From NCBI GenBank assembly GCA_016782755.1, contig JADHXY010000001.1, forward strand, positions 1-53,227: a DNA stretch of 53,227 nucleotides. Reading direction: 5' to 3'. Positions 41,904 through 50,488 of this stretch are shown here, piece after piece. How positions within the stretch are numbered: position 1 is the stretch's first letter; every line of letters begins with the position of its first letter. The position numbers and the translations under genes were made by a program. The DNA is from Phycisphaerae bacterium (GTDB lineage: Bacteria; Planctomycetota; Phycisphaerae; Sedimentisphaerales; Anaerobacaceae). Under the pieces are notes generated by a model that saw only the letters and a program-made list of their open reading frames with translations, was not told the DNA's origin and did no database searches.

Positions 41904-41931
41904 TTGACAACTGGTATAAATTCGCTAAAAT
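41904..41931 (+). promoter_or_regulatory. Sigma-70-type promoter of rplM-rpsI
   Basis: A perfect TTGACA (41904-41909) and TAAAAT (41926-41931) with 16-base spacing, 34 bp before the rplM start. Position and quality fit a strong ribosomal protein promoter. Confidence 0.7.
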
Positions 41932-41965
41932 ACGACTTTTTTCCTGACATACATGGAGTCTGTCT

Positions 41966-42397
41966 ATGAAGTGCTTTATGGCAAAGAAAAACGAGGTTGA
42001 GCAGAAATGGTTGCTGGTCGATGCTGACGATGCAGTGCTTGGCAGGCTTGCAGCAAAAATTGCTCCTATTTTAATGGGCAAAAACAAACCTACATATACC
42101 CCGCATATTGATACTGGCGATTACGTTATCGTTGTAAACGCTGAGAAAATCAAGCTTACCGGCAAAAAGGCTGATGTCAAAGAGTATGACCATTATACTT
42201 ATTATCCTGGTGGTCATAAATATGTAAGTTTTGCCGATATGCTGGAAAACAAACCCGAAAAGGTGATCGAGTTGGCTGTAAAACGCATGATGCCGAAGAA
42301 TAAACTCGGTGTAGCGATGCTGAAAAAACTTAAAGTTTATCGGGGCCCTGAGCATGAAAACCAGGCTCAGAAACCTGAGAAGATAGAATTATTTTAA
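41966..42397 (+). CDS. rplM: Ribosomal protein L13
   Basis: The 143-residue protein matches L13 throughout: start MKCFMAK, WLLVDADDAVLGRLAAKIAPILMGKNKPTYTPHIDTGDYVIVVNAEKI, PGGHKY, ENKPEKVIELAVKRMMPKNKLGVAMLKKLKVYRGPEHENQAQKPE. L13 is an early assembly protein of the 50S subunit. It is followed 15 bp later by rpsI, the usual order. Confidence 0.98.
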   Translation: MKCFMAKKNEVEQKWLLVDADDAVLGRLAAKIAPILMGKNKPTYTPHIDTGDYVIVVNAEKIKLTGKKADVKEYDHYTYYPGGHKYVSFADMLENKPEKVIELAVKRMMPKNKLGVAMLKKLKVYRGPEHENQAQKPEKIELF

Positions 42398-42412
42398 GAA
42401 AGAATTTAGAAT

Positions 42413-42913
42413 ATGGCAGAAACTACCACAGAAAAAACAGGTGAAAGCCTGAATATTGGGGTTCAGGCTTCGGCTTCGACCGTGGCTCCGGCAACAGAAA
42501 CAGCTAAGAAGAAATGGCCTGACAAAGGCGGTTTTTACTGGGGCACAGGACGAAGAAAAAGTTCCGTCGCACGCGTAAGGCTCAAACCAGGAGAGGGCAA
42601 GATAATCGTAAACAAAAAAGATATGAATGACTTTTTTGTTCTAAAGCAGGATCAAATTGCTGTCATGGCGCCGTTAAAAGCTATTGATGGAGAAAAAAAG
42701 TTTGATGTTCATATTAACGTAAAAGGCGGCGGCACCACCGGACAAGCTGGTGCTTCACTTCTTGGTATCGCAAGAGCTTTGAAAGAATACGATGAAAATT
42801 TACTACAGACACTTCGCGATGGTGGATACCTCACAAGAGACAGCCGAATGGTCGAAAGAAAGAAACCCGGCCAATGTGGCGCAAGACGAAGCTTCCAGTT
42901 CTCAAAACGTTAA
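42413..42913 (+). CDS. rpsI: Ribosomal protein S9
   Basis: The 166-residue protein has the S9 core (WGTGRRKSSVARVRLKPGEGKIIVNKKDMNDFF, VKGGGTTGQAGASLLGIARAL) and the typical basic tail RDSRMVERKKPGQCGARRSFQFSKR that reaches the P site. An extra N-terminal segment of about 35 Ala/Thr/Lys-rich residues, probably flexible, is longer than in E. coli S9. Confidence 0.98.
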   Translation: MAETTTEKTGESLNIGVQASASTVAPATETAKKKWPDKGGFYWGTGRRKSSVARVRLKPGEGKIIVNKKDMNDFFVLKQDQIAVMAPLKAIDGEKKFDVHINVKGGGTTGQAGASLLGIARALKEYDENLLQTLRDGGYLTRDSRMVERKKPGQCGARRSFQFSKR

Positions 42914-42943
42914 TTGCAAAATTCTTTTTTCGATATTACAATG

Positions 42944-42975
42944 GCCGCAAAGAACTATACTTTGCGGCTTTTTTT
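42944..42975 (+). terminator. Intrinsic terminator of rplM-rpsI
   Basis: GCCGCAAAG and CTTTGCGGC form a perfect 9-bp stem around a seven-base loop, followed by seven T residues. It lies 30 bp after the rpsI stop codon and just upstream of argC. Confidence 0.92.
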
Positions 42976-42991
42976 ATTACAGGAGAATGAA

Positions 42992-44002
42992 ATGATCAGG
43001 GTTGCTATAATAGGGGCAAGCGGATACACCGGTGCCGAATCCATAGAAATACTATTGCGTCACAGTCAGGCGAAGCTAACATACCTCACCGCTCTGCCTC
43101 AGGAATGCGGAAAGGTATCTGATATTTTCGGCCAGTTCAAAGGGCGATGCGAAATGCTCATCGAACCGTTGGATTTCAAGAAGCTTACAAACCTGGCCGA
43201 TGTCGCTCTTTGCTGTCTGCCGCACAAGGTATCGATGGGATTTGTTCCAAAATTATTGGAAGCCGGCTTGAAAGTCATTGATTTCAGCGCGGACTACAGA
43301 ATAAAAAATAAAGCCGTTTACGAACAATACTACCAGGTCGAACACACCGATGTCAAAAATCTCGAAACGGCTGTTTACGGTTTGCCGGAACTTTTCCGCG
43401 AAGATATTAAAAATACAAACCTCGTTGCAAACCCCGGCTGTTTCCCAACCGGATGTCTATTGGCGATTGCACCACTGCTTAAAAACGGACTCATAGAGAC
43501 AGGCGATATTATTGATAACGCTGTAACCGGCTCTTCCGGGGCGGGGAAAAATCCATCGGTAAAATTCCATTTCCCGAATATGAATGAAAATATGTTCGCA
43601 TATGGTATCGGAACACACCGCCACATGCCAGAGATGGAACAGGTCGCAGCCGATATAGCAGGGAAAAAAGTCGAACTGCTATTTCAGCCGCACGTCGGCT
43701 GTTTTGACAGGGGAATACTTTCTTCTGTTTATTGCACCCCGAAAAAAGTGATCGATCAGGATGAACTAATCGAGCTTTATAACGATTTTTATGAAAACGA
43801 GCAATTCGTTCAGGTCTGCAAACAAAGCCCGGAAATAAAAGATGTTGCTGCGAGTAATTACTGCCACGTTTACCCAGCTGTCGCAAAGGAAAAGATCGTG
43901 TGTTTTTCTGCGATAGATAATCTCGTTAAAGGAGCTTCGGGCCAGGCTATACAGAATATGAATATTATCTTTGGACTCGATGAAACACTTGGCCTCTTAT
44001 AG
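42992..44002 (+). CDS. argC: N-acetyl-gamma-glutamyl-phosphate reductase
   Basis: ArgC reduces N-acetylglutamyl phosphate to the semialdehyde with NADPH in arginine synthesis. The 336-residue protein begins MIRVAIIGASGYTGAESIEILLRH (Rossmann motif) and has the catalytic Cys150 in ANPGCFPTG, plus HRHMPEMEQ. The ATG at 42992 is preferred over upstream in-frame ATGs because AGGAG lies six bases before it and the earlier frame runs through the rpsI terminator. Confidence 0.95.
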   Translation: MIRVAIIGASGYTGAESIEILLRHSQAKLTYLTALPQECGKVSDIFGQFKGRCEMLIEPLDFKKLTNLADVALCCLPHKVSMGFVPKLLEAGLKVIDFSADYRIKNKAVYEQYYQVEHTDVKNLETAVYGLPELFREDIKNTNLVANPGCFPTGCLLAIAPLLKNGLIETGDIIDNAVTGSSGAGKNPSVKFHFPNMNENMFAYGIGTHRHMPEMEQVAADIAGKKVELLFQPHVGCFDRGILSSVYCTPKKVIDQDELIELYNDFYENEQFVQVCKQSPEIKDVAASNYCHVYPAVAKEKIVCFSAIDNLVKGASGQAIQNMNIIFGLDETLGLL

Positions 44003-44010
44003 GGTAGGAA

Positions 44011-44823
44011 ATGGAAAAAGGTATCTTAAAAATCGCCACATGCCAGTTTGCTGTCGGCTCGTCAATTAAACGCAACGCCGCACAGATAAAAAAATATATG
44101 CAGATCGCCGCTGACGGCTGTGCCGATGTTCTGCATACACCAGAATGCGCTCTCAGCGGATATGTAAGAACAGACTTCCCCTCATTTGAAAACTTCAACT
44201 GGCAGCTGCTAAATGAAGAAACGCAAATTATCGCATCACTTGCAAAAGAACTTAGTATATGGATCGTTCTCGGAAGCGTTACTAAATTCTCCGAAACACA
44301 AAAACCGTATAACAGCTTATTGCTGGTCGAACCAGATGGTAAATTCGACAAAAGATACGATAAAAGATTTTGCACAAAAGCCGACCTGAAAAAACACACC
44401 CCCGGCGAAAATTTCGTCTTTTTCAAAATCAATTCCGTCAAATGCTCGCTGCTGATATGTTTCGATGTTCGCTTCCCCGAAATTTACCGCCACCTTTACA
44501 AAAAGGGCGTAAAGTGCATTTTTCAATCTTTTTACAACGCCCGGCAAAGAGGTGCGAGTGTCCACACGCATATTATGCGGCAATCTATGCAATGCCGGGC
44601 TGCAACGAACGGTTTCTGGGCGAGTATGTCGAACTCAAGCGGCTACTATTCACCCTACCCCTCTTGTTTTATTCAGCCGGACGGAGTTATCGCAAATCAG
44701 CTGAATTTCAACAAACCGGGAGTGATGATAAATACTGTCGATATCAACAAAAGATTTTATGACCCTTCTGCCGATTACAGAGATATAGCACTAAATGGAA
44801 AACTCAACAACGCCCCAGATTAA
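44011..44823 (+). CDS. Carbon-nitrogen hydrolase (nitrilase superfamily)
   Basis: The 270-residue protein has the Glu-Lys-Cys triad of the superfamily: Glu45 in TPECALSGY, Lys118 in RYDKRF, and Cys150 in LICFDVRFPE. Members hydrolyse amide or nitrile bonds, for example N-carbamoylputrescine, omega-amides or deaminated glutathione. The substrate cannot be named. It lies 8 bp downstream of argC and 43 bp upstream of argJ, so a role with nitrogen or arginine/polyamine metabolism is possible but unproven. Confidence 0.85.
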   Translation: MEKGILKIATCQFAVGSSIKRNAAQIKKYMQIAADGCADVLHTPECALSGYVRTDFPSFENFNWQLLNEETQIIASLAKELSIWIVLGSVTKFSETQKPYNSLLLVEPDGKFDKRYDKRFCTKADLKKHTPGENFVFFKINSVKCSLLICFDVRFPEIYRHLYKKGVKCIFQSFYNARQRGASVHTHIMRQSMQCRAATNGFWASMSNSSGYYSPYPSCFIQPDGVIANQLNFNKPGVMINTVDINKRFYDPSADYRDIALNGKLNNAPD

Positions 44824-44866
44824 TCTTTTTTATGACAATATATGTTTGCAGTAAACAAGGAAAAAA

Positions 44867-46069
44867 ATGCAAAACAACACAATAACATCACCAAAAGGCT
44901 TCTTGGCAGCCGGAATATCATGCGGTATCAAAAAATCAAAAAAACCTGACCTCGGCCTGATAGTCTGCCCAAACGGAGCAAAAGCAGCGGCTGTATTCAC
45001 TACAAACAAAATAGTCTCTGCCGCTGTAACAGTAAGCAAACAAAACGTTAAAACAGCAACGATATATGCTGTTGTAGCTAATTCCGGCAATGCAAATGCC
45101 TGTACAGGCGACCAGGGCCTTAAAAACGCACAAAAGATGTGCGAACTCACAGCAGAGGAGATTGAAGCACAAAACAAACAGGTACTTATCGCTTCTACCG
45201 GGATAATCGGTGAACAGCTGCCAATTAAAAAAATCGTAACTGGCATAAAGACTGCCGCCCAAAAACTTTCCGCAACACAAGAAAGCGGCTTCGATTTCGC
45301 TAATTCGATAATGACCACCGATACGAAAGTAAAACAAGCCACCCGCAAAATACAGATTTCCGGCAAAACGGTAACGCTGGCCGCGACTGCAAAAGGTGCC
45401 GGCATGATCGGGCCGAACATGGCTACAGCCCTGTGCTTCATCACCACCGATATCGCCATTTCCAAACCACTGCTAGCGCGTTCGCTCAAAAGTGCGATTG
45501 GCCAGTCACTAAATAAACTGACCGTTGACGGCCACCAGAGCACAAACGATACGGCAATAATTCTCTCCTCGGGTGCGGCTGGGAATCGTCCTGTCGTAAC
45601 CGCCTGCCCGCGATTTAAAAAATTCAACAAAGCCCTCGGGGATATTTGCGATGATCTTGCAAAACAAATGGCACTCGATGCAGAAGGCGCAACTCGTATG
45701 TTCAAAGTTACGGTAAAAAACGCCGCAACCAAATCACAAGCCCAAATCGCCGCAAGAGCAGTTGCCAATTACCCATTGGTAAAATGCGCTGTAAACGGAG
45801 CCGATCCAAACTGGGGACGAATTATCTGCGCAATCGGCTCATCGGGCGTGAAATTAAACGAAGAAAAACTGTCCTGCAAGATCGGTTCGATCACTGTCTT
45901 TCGCAATAGCAAACCTGCCATTTTCGATGCAAAAAAGGCGTCTGCGATAATTGCCCAAAAACAGCACGAAATTGTCATCGGTTTAGCCGCCGGAAAGCAC
46001 AGTGATTTCTGCTACGGATGCGACCTGAGCAAGAATTACGTCAAAATAAACGCCGATTACCACACATAG
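44867..46069 (+). CDS. argJ: Glutamate N-acetyltransferase / ornithine acetyltransferase
   Basis: ArgJ recycles the acetyl group from N-acetylornithine to glutamate and, in bifunctional forms, also uses acetyl-CoA. The 400-residue proenzyme has GFLAAGISCGIKKSKKPDLGLIV, NSGNANACTGDQG, and the autocleavage motif KGAGMIGPNMATALCFITTD, in which the Thr of MAT becomes the N-terminal nucleophile. VDGHQSTNDTAI and the C-terminal CYGCDLS..YVKINADYHT are standard. With argC it covers two steps of a linear-to-cyclic arginine pathway; argB and argD are not here. Confidence 0.96.
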   Translation: MQNNTITSPKGFLAAGISCGIKKSKKPDLGLIVCPNGAKAAAVFTTNKIVSAAVTVSKQNVKTATIYAVVANSGNANACTGDQGLKNAQKMCELTAEEIEAQNKQVLIASTGIIGEQLPIKKIVTGIKTAAQKLSATQESGFDFANSIMTTDTKVKQATRKIQISGKTVTLAATAKGAGMIGPNMATALCFITTDIAISKPLLARSLKSAIGQSLNKLTVDGHQSTNDTAIILSSGAAGNRPVVTACPRFKKFNKALGDICDDLAKQMALDAEGATRMFKVTVKNAATKSQAQIAARAVANYPLVKCAVNGADPNWGRIICAIGSSGVKLNEEKLSCKIGSITVFRNSKPAIFDAKKASAIIAQKQHEIVIGLAAGKHSDFCYGCDLSKNYVKINADYHT

Positions 46070-46135
46070 CAAATAGCCCGAAACAGCCCATCTGAAGTTA
46101 ATTTGTGCCGAAAAAGTGTTTTGATCGAATTATTG

Positions 46136-46164
46136 TTGACATGAAAACCTGATGAAAATAGAAT
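46136..46164 (+). promoter_or_regulatory. Sigma-70-type promoter of trxA
   Basis: TTGACA (46136-46141), 17 bases, TAGAAT (46159-46164), 43 bp upstream of the start codon. Confidence 0.7.
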
Positions 46165-46207
46165 ACTCTTTTAATGATTCAATAAGATTAAGTAAAGGGA
46201 TAAAAAA

Positions 46208-46534
46208 ATGTCAGAGAATATTCTTGAACTAACAGACGCTGATTTCGATGAACTGATCAACAGCTCCGATGTACCCGTTTTAGTGGATTTCTGGGCACCC
46301 TGGTGCGGGCCTTGCAAGATGATGAGCCCGATCTTAGAGGAACTTGCCGTCGAATACCAAGGTAAAGCAAAAATTTGCAAGGTCAATACCGACGAATCAA
46401 GAGACTCCGCCCTGGAATTTAGTATACAGGCTATACCGACCATAATACTCTTCAAGGATGGACAGATACAGAAAAAATGGGTCGGCTTGACAAGTAAAAA
46501 AGATATGTTAGAAGCTATTGATCAGTTACTCTGA
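46208..46534 (+). CDS. trxA: Thioredoxin
   Basis: The 108-residue protein has the active site FWAPWCGPCKMMSPILEEL, the cis-Pro loop AIPTIILFKDG, and the KKWVG end typical of TrxA. It is a cytoplasmic disulfide reductant with no signal sequence. It is a single-gene unit, with its own promoter and a terminator 26 bp beyond the stop codon. Confidence 0.96.
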   Translation: MSENILELTDADFDELINSSDVPVLVDFWAPWCGPCKMMSPILEELAVEYQGKAKICKVNTDESRDSALEFSIQAIPTIILFKDGQIQKKWVGLTSKKDMLEAIDQLL

Positions 46535-46559
46535 TAAAGATTTACTTATAAAAGTTATA

Positions 46560-46593
46560 AGCGGAAAACTTTTAGGTTTTTCGCTTTTTTTTT
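46560..46593 (+). terminator. Intrinsic terminator of trxA
   Basis: AGCGGAAAAC and GTTTTTCGCT make a 10-bp stem with one G-U pair around a six-base loop, followed by nine or more T residues. Confidence 0.88.
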
Positions 46594-46640
46594 GATAGAA
46601 TCCGCTTGTTTTGGCAGTTTAATTAAAAAAGAGGTAAAAC

Positions 46641-47510
46641 TTGGCTCATAAGATAATATCTAAACAACAGCTTTCACAAGACGTGTTCACCGGCTGGTTC
46701 GAGGCTCCATTGGTAGCATCAGCCTCCAAACCCGGCCAGTTTATCATTCTCAGTATCAGCGAGGACGGCGAGCGTATCCCGCTAACTATTGCTGACAAAG
46801 ACCCGCAAAACGGCACAATTCGCCTCATCTGGCAGAGAGTCGGCAAAACCACCGCTATGCTCTCGGATCTCGAAGAGGGCGGACAGATTGCCAATATTGC
46901 CGGGCCGCTCGGAAAGCCTACTGAGGTTAAAAAATTCGGCAAAGTCGTCTGTGTTGGCGGAGGTATCGGAAATGCCCCGCTACTGCCAATCGCAAAAGCC
47001 CTTAAAGATGCCGGAAATGAAGTTATCAGCATAATTGGGGCAAGGAACAAAGAGCTCCTTATACTCGAAGATGACTTTGCTGCCATAAGCGACGAGCTGA
47101 CAATTACGACCGATGACGGCTCATACGGCAGAAAAACACTTGTGACCGAACCGTTGGAACAAATCTGTGCCGGCGAGCAGAAGCCCGACAAGGTTTTTGT
47201 GATAGGCCCTGCGATAATGATGAAATTCTGCTGCGGGGTAACAAAAAAATACAACGTGCCCACAGAAGTATCGCTAAACACCATAATGGTTGACGGCACG
47301 GGAATGTGCGGCGGATGCAGAGTCGAGGTTGGCGGCCAAACGAAATTCGTTTGTGTTGACGGCCCGGAATTCGACGGCCACCTGGTAAATTTCGATCTAA
47401 TGATGAAAAGGCAAGCTGCCTACAAGAACCAGGAAAAAAACGCTTACGAACAATATAAAGAGCACCGATGCAGAATAGGATTGAACAAACCCGGCAAAAT
47501 TGACGAATAA
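46641..47510 (+). CDS. nfnA: NADH-dependent ferredoxin:NADP+ oxidoreductase, small subunit
   Basis: NfnA of the bifurcating NfnAB complex carries FAD and a [2Fe-2S] cluster. The 289-residue protein has the flavin/NAD-binding fold of ferredoxin reductase (GQFIILSISEDGERIPLTIAD, GRKTLV, VIGPAIMMKFC) and a C-terminal Cys cluster (GMCGGCRVEVGGQTKFVCVDGPEFDGH). Related proteins are dihydroorotate dehydrogenase electron subunits (PyrK), but the following gene settles the identity. Translation starts at TTG, with GAGG ten bases before it. The next gene begins 46 bp downstream. Confidence 0.93.
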   Translation: MAHKIISKQQLSQDVFTGWFEAPLVASASKPGQFIILSISEDGERIPLTIADKDPQNGTIRLIWQRVGKTTAMLSDLEEGGQIANIAGPLGKPTEVKKFGKVVCVGGGIGNAPLLPIAKALKDAGNEVISIIGARNKELLILEDDFAAISDELTITTDDGSYGRKTLVTEPLEQICAGEQKPDKVFVIGPAIMMKFCCGVTKKYNVPTEVSLNTIMVDGTGMCGGCRVEVGGQTKFVCVDGPEFDGHLVNFDLMMKRQAAYKNQEKNAYEQYKEHRCRIGLNKPGKIDE

Positions 47511-47556
47511 CAACTGTCTTTACATCGCCAGTTGAACTTTCACAGGAGTTTTTGCA

Positions 47557-49032
47557 GTGAACAATCAGCAAAAAAAAGAATTACTTGACCAGTTGCTCGA
47601 AAAACAAAGCAAGGGCCAGTTGAAACCTGCCGACAGGTTTGCCATACCCCCTCAGGATATGCCATCGCAGGATCCGCTCGAAAGGGGCAGAAACGTCAAC
47701 GAAGTAACTCTCGGTTACACCGAAACACAGGCAAGGCTCGAAGCCCTCAGATGCCTGCAGTGCAAAAACGCACCCTGCATGAAGGGCTGCCCAGTTAGTA
47801 TAAGGATCAAGGATTTCGTTGCCGAAGTTGCACAGGGCAACTACAAAAAAGCCATCTCAATAATTAAAGAAAATTCCCTGCTCCCAGCCGTCTGTGGACG
47901 TGTCTGCCCGCAGGAAGTCCAGTGCCAGAAATACTGCACGGTGGGTCTGAAATTCAAGGATGTAAGTAAATCCGTGTCTATAGGCCGGCTTGAAAGATTC
48001 GCAGCCGACCATGACAAACAGAACCAGAGCGCTCCAGTCGTTGCCCCGCCGACCGGAAAAAAAGTCGCAATAATAGGCTCCGGCCCAGGTGGAATAGTTG
48101 CCGCCTCAGATACCCGCCGAGCCGGACACGATGTTACCATATTCGAAGCTTTCCACAAAACCGGTGGTGTAATGGTCTATGGCATACCAGAGTTCCGTCT
48201 GCCAAAATCTATTGTTAAAAAGGAATTAGAGGTACTCGAAAAAATGGGCGTCAAGATCGTTTGCAATTTCATTGTCGGACGAACACGCACCATTAAGCAG
48301 CTGATGGAAGAAGACGGTTTCGAAGCTGTCTATATCGGTGTCGGTGCAGGCTTGCCAAAATTCATGCACATCGAGGGCGAGTCATTAGTAGGTGTTTATA
48401 GTGCTAACGAATACCTTACAAGGGCAAACCTCATGAAAGCCTACGATTTTGGTAAAGGCGCAGACACACCCATCGCAATCTCCAAAAAAGTCGCCGTAGT
48501 AGGCGGCGGAAACGTGGCTATGGATTCTGCCAGAACCGCCCTGAGACTTGGTGCCGAAAAAGTATACCTGATATACCGCAGAAGCGAAAATGAAATGCCC
48601 GCAAGAGTTGAAGAAGTCCACCACGCCAAAGAAGAAGGAATAGAATTCCATACCCTCCAGAACCCAAAAAGAATTCTCGCAGACAATGACAGTAACGTAA
48701 TCGGTATCGAGTGCCTGCGTTACGAGCTTGGCGAGTTGGATGATTCCGGCAGAAGAAGACCTATACCTGTCGAAGGCTCCGAATTTGTCATCAACGTCGA
48801 TACCGTTATCATCGCTATCGGCAATGAGGCTAATCCGCTGCTGAGACAGACCACCCCCGGACTGGAATTCAACAAATGGGGCAATATCGTAGTAGATGAA
48901 AAAAGCAAAACCTCACTCAAAGGTGTTTACGCCGGCGGCGATATCGTATTAGGAACAGCCACGGTAATACTGGCAATGGGACAGGGCAGATCAGCTGCGG
49001 CCTCAATAAACGAATATCTCTCAAATTTCTGA
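47557..49032 (+). CDS. nfnB: NADH-dependent ferredoxin:NADP+ oxidoreductase, large subunit
   Basis: The 491-residue protein matches NfnB and the related small subunit of glutamate synthase (GltD-type). The N-terminal Cys-rich region (ALRCLQCKNAPCMKGCPVSI, CGRVCPQEVQCQKYC) binds two [4Fe-4S] clusters; two Rossmann folds follow, IIGSGPGGIVAASDTRRAGHDVTIFE and VAVVGGGNVAMDSARTALRLGAEKVYLIYRR. It starts at GTG with AGGAG upstream. With nfnA it would reversibly couple NADPH oxidation to reduction of NAD+ and ferredoxin, typical of anaerobic metabolism. No GltB is nearby, which favours Nfn over glutamate synthase. Confidence 0.93.
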   Translation: MNNQQKKELLDQLLEKQSKGQLKPADRFAIPPQDMPSQDPLERGRNVNEVTLGYTETQARLEALRCLQCKNAPCMKGCPVSIRIKDFVAEVAQGNYKKAISIIKENSLLPAVCGRVCPQEVQCQKYCTVGLKFKDVSKSVSIGRLERFAADHDKQNQSAPVVAPPTGKKVAIIGSGPGGIVAASDTRRAGHDVTIFEAFHKTGGVMVYGIPEFRLPKSIVKKELEVLEKMGVKIVCNFIVGRTRTIKQLMEEDGFEAVYIGVGAGLPKFMHIEGESLVGVYSANEYLTRANLMKAYDFGKGADTPIAISKKVAVVGGGNVAMDSARTALRLGAEKVYLIYRRSENEMPARVEEVHHAKEEGIEFHTLQNPKRILADNDSNVIGIECLRYELGELDDSGRRRPIPVEGSEFVINVDTVIIAIGNEANPLLRQTTPGLEFNKWGNIVVDEKSKTSLKGVYAGGDIVLGTATVILAMGQGRSAAASINEYLSNF

Positions 49033-49039
49033 GAATTGT

Positions 49040-49068
49040 TTGACTTACCTGCCTTTGTGTTGTAAAAT
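49040..49068 (+). promoter_or_regulatory. Sigma-70-type promoter of the DUF1015/aminotransferase unit
   Basis: TTGACT (49040-49045), 17 bases, TAAAAT (49063-49068), about 78 bp before the start codon. Confidence 0.65.
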
Positions 49069-49145
49069 TTCGACCTCCGTCTTTTCCAATCCGGAGGGGT
49101 AGTTATTATAACGCGAAATTAAAAAGGAAAGGAAAAGGTCATTCA

Positions 49146-50456
49146 ATGTTGATTAAGCCGTTCAAAGCTTATCGTTTCAATCCGGATGTTGTCAAAAACA
49201 ACGGAGACTGCATCTCGCCGCCCTATGATGTTATCAGCGAAAAACTCCAGAGTCATCTCTATGCCAAAAGCGATTACAATATCGTTAGGGTAATTAAGGG
49301 CAAAACAAATGACTCCGACAGCGAATCCGACAATCAATACACCCGTGCCGCAGAATTTCTTAACGATTGGATCGGGCAAAACGCGCTCAAGCAAGACGAC
49401 AAGGAAATGATATATTCATACATTCAGGATTTCCAGCTCGGCAACCAAAACGTCCAGAGAAGCAGCTTTATCGCAACCGCAAAGCTCGAAGACTTGGGCA
49501 CCGGCGTCAAACCGCACGAAAACACCCTTGATGGGCCGAAGGCAGACCGCCTGAAGCTGCAACTCGCCTGCCAGGCAAAGTTCGGACTGATTTTCATGCT
49601 ATACAAAGACCAGCAAATGGTCGCTGACAATATCAATCAGAAAAAACTTGAAGATAATCCGCTTGTTGATTTCATTGACGAGCAAGGCGTAAGGCACCGT
49701 CTTTTTGGAATCTCTGACCAGAACGATATGGATGCCATTGGCGAGATGATGAAAGACAAAACCTGCATTATAGCCGACGGTCATCACCGATACGAAACTG
49801 CCCTGAACTTCTATAAACAAACAAAAAACCCCGCCGCGCAATTTCAGATGATGGCTTTTGCTAACACATGCAACCAGGGCCTGCTCGTACTGGCTACACA
49901 CAGACTTGTCTATGGTATAAATAATTTCAGCGGCGAAAAATTACTCGCTGATTTAAGCGAAGATTTTACAATCACTGATTTCACTTTCAATAACGACAGC
50001 GACAAAGCACAAGCCAAACAAAAAATGCTCTCAGCCATGAAAAGCGATTTCGATAATGACAAAAATTGTTTTGGCGTATATTGCAGCAAGGGCAAATTCA
50101 GCACTGTATCTTTGAAAAATAAAGATGCGATGGAATCCATAGCCGCTGACAAAACACCGGACTGGCGCAAGCTCAATGTCGCTGTGCTGCACAAACTCCT
50201 ACTCGAAAAACAGCTCGGAATAGACGATAAGGCACTTGCAGCAAAGACAAATCTTGAATATGTAAAAGATACACCTGATGCTATTGACGAATGCATCGAA
50301 AAAGTAGATAATGGCATCTCGCAGGCGGCGTTTTTTATTAGCCCGGAAAAAATGGACCAGATCGCCGCTGTTTCTGAAACCGGCGAAAAAATGCCGCAGA
50401 AGTCAACTTATTTTTATCCGAAAGTCTATACGGGCCTGACCGTACAGAAAATATAA
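49146..50456 (+). CDS. DUF1015 family protein
   Basis: The 436-residue cytoplasmic protein belongs to DUF1015 (PF06245): it starts IKPFKAYRFNPDVVKNNGDCISPPYDVIS, and has FLNDWI, ADGHHRYETALNFY and CNQGLLVLATHRLVY. The function is not proven. In many anaerobic and thermophilic bacteria the family gene is next to serA and a class V aminotransferase, and here too the aminotransferase follows 32 bp downstream. A role in serine or phosphoserine metabolism is therefore likely, though from context only. Confidence 0.88.
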   Translation: MLIKPFKAYRFNPDVVKNNGDCISPPYDVISEKLQSHLYAKSDYNIVRVIKGKTNDSDSESDNQYTRAAEFLNDWIGQNALKQDDKEMIYSYIQDFQLGNQNVQRSSFIATAKLEDLGTGVKPHENTLDGPKADRLKLQLACQAKFGLIFMLYKDQQMVADNINQKKLEDNPLVDFIDEQGVRHRLFGISDQNDMDAIGEMMKDKTCIIADGHHRYETALNFYKQTKNPAAQFQMMAFANTCNQGLLVLATHRLVYGINNFSGEKLLADLSEDFTITDFTFNNDSDKAQAKQKMLSAMKSDFDNDKNCFGVYCSKGKFSTVSLKNKDAMESIAADKTPDWRKLNVAVLHKLLLEKQLGIDDKALAAKTNLEYVKDTPDAIDECIEKVDNGISQAAFFISPEKMDQIAAVSETGEKMPQKSTYFYPKVYTGLTVQKI

Positions 50457-50488
50457 ATTTTTAATTTTTTTATTTAGGAGCAAGTAAA

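Noticed and set aside
44830-45768. A 312-codon minus-strand frame opposite argJ
   Set aside because: It is antisense to a well-supported gene; its hydrophobic, Ala/Ser/Phe-rich product is what the complement of argJ codons gives.
46646-47299. A 217-codon minus-strand frame opposite nfnA
   Set aside because: Complete overlap with nfnA and no domain or ribosome-binding site.
47557-49032. Small subunit of glutamate synthase (GltD)
   Set aside because: No large subunit is nearby, and the upstream flavin/[2Fe-2S] subunit fits the Nfn complex.
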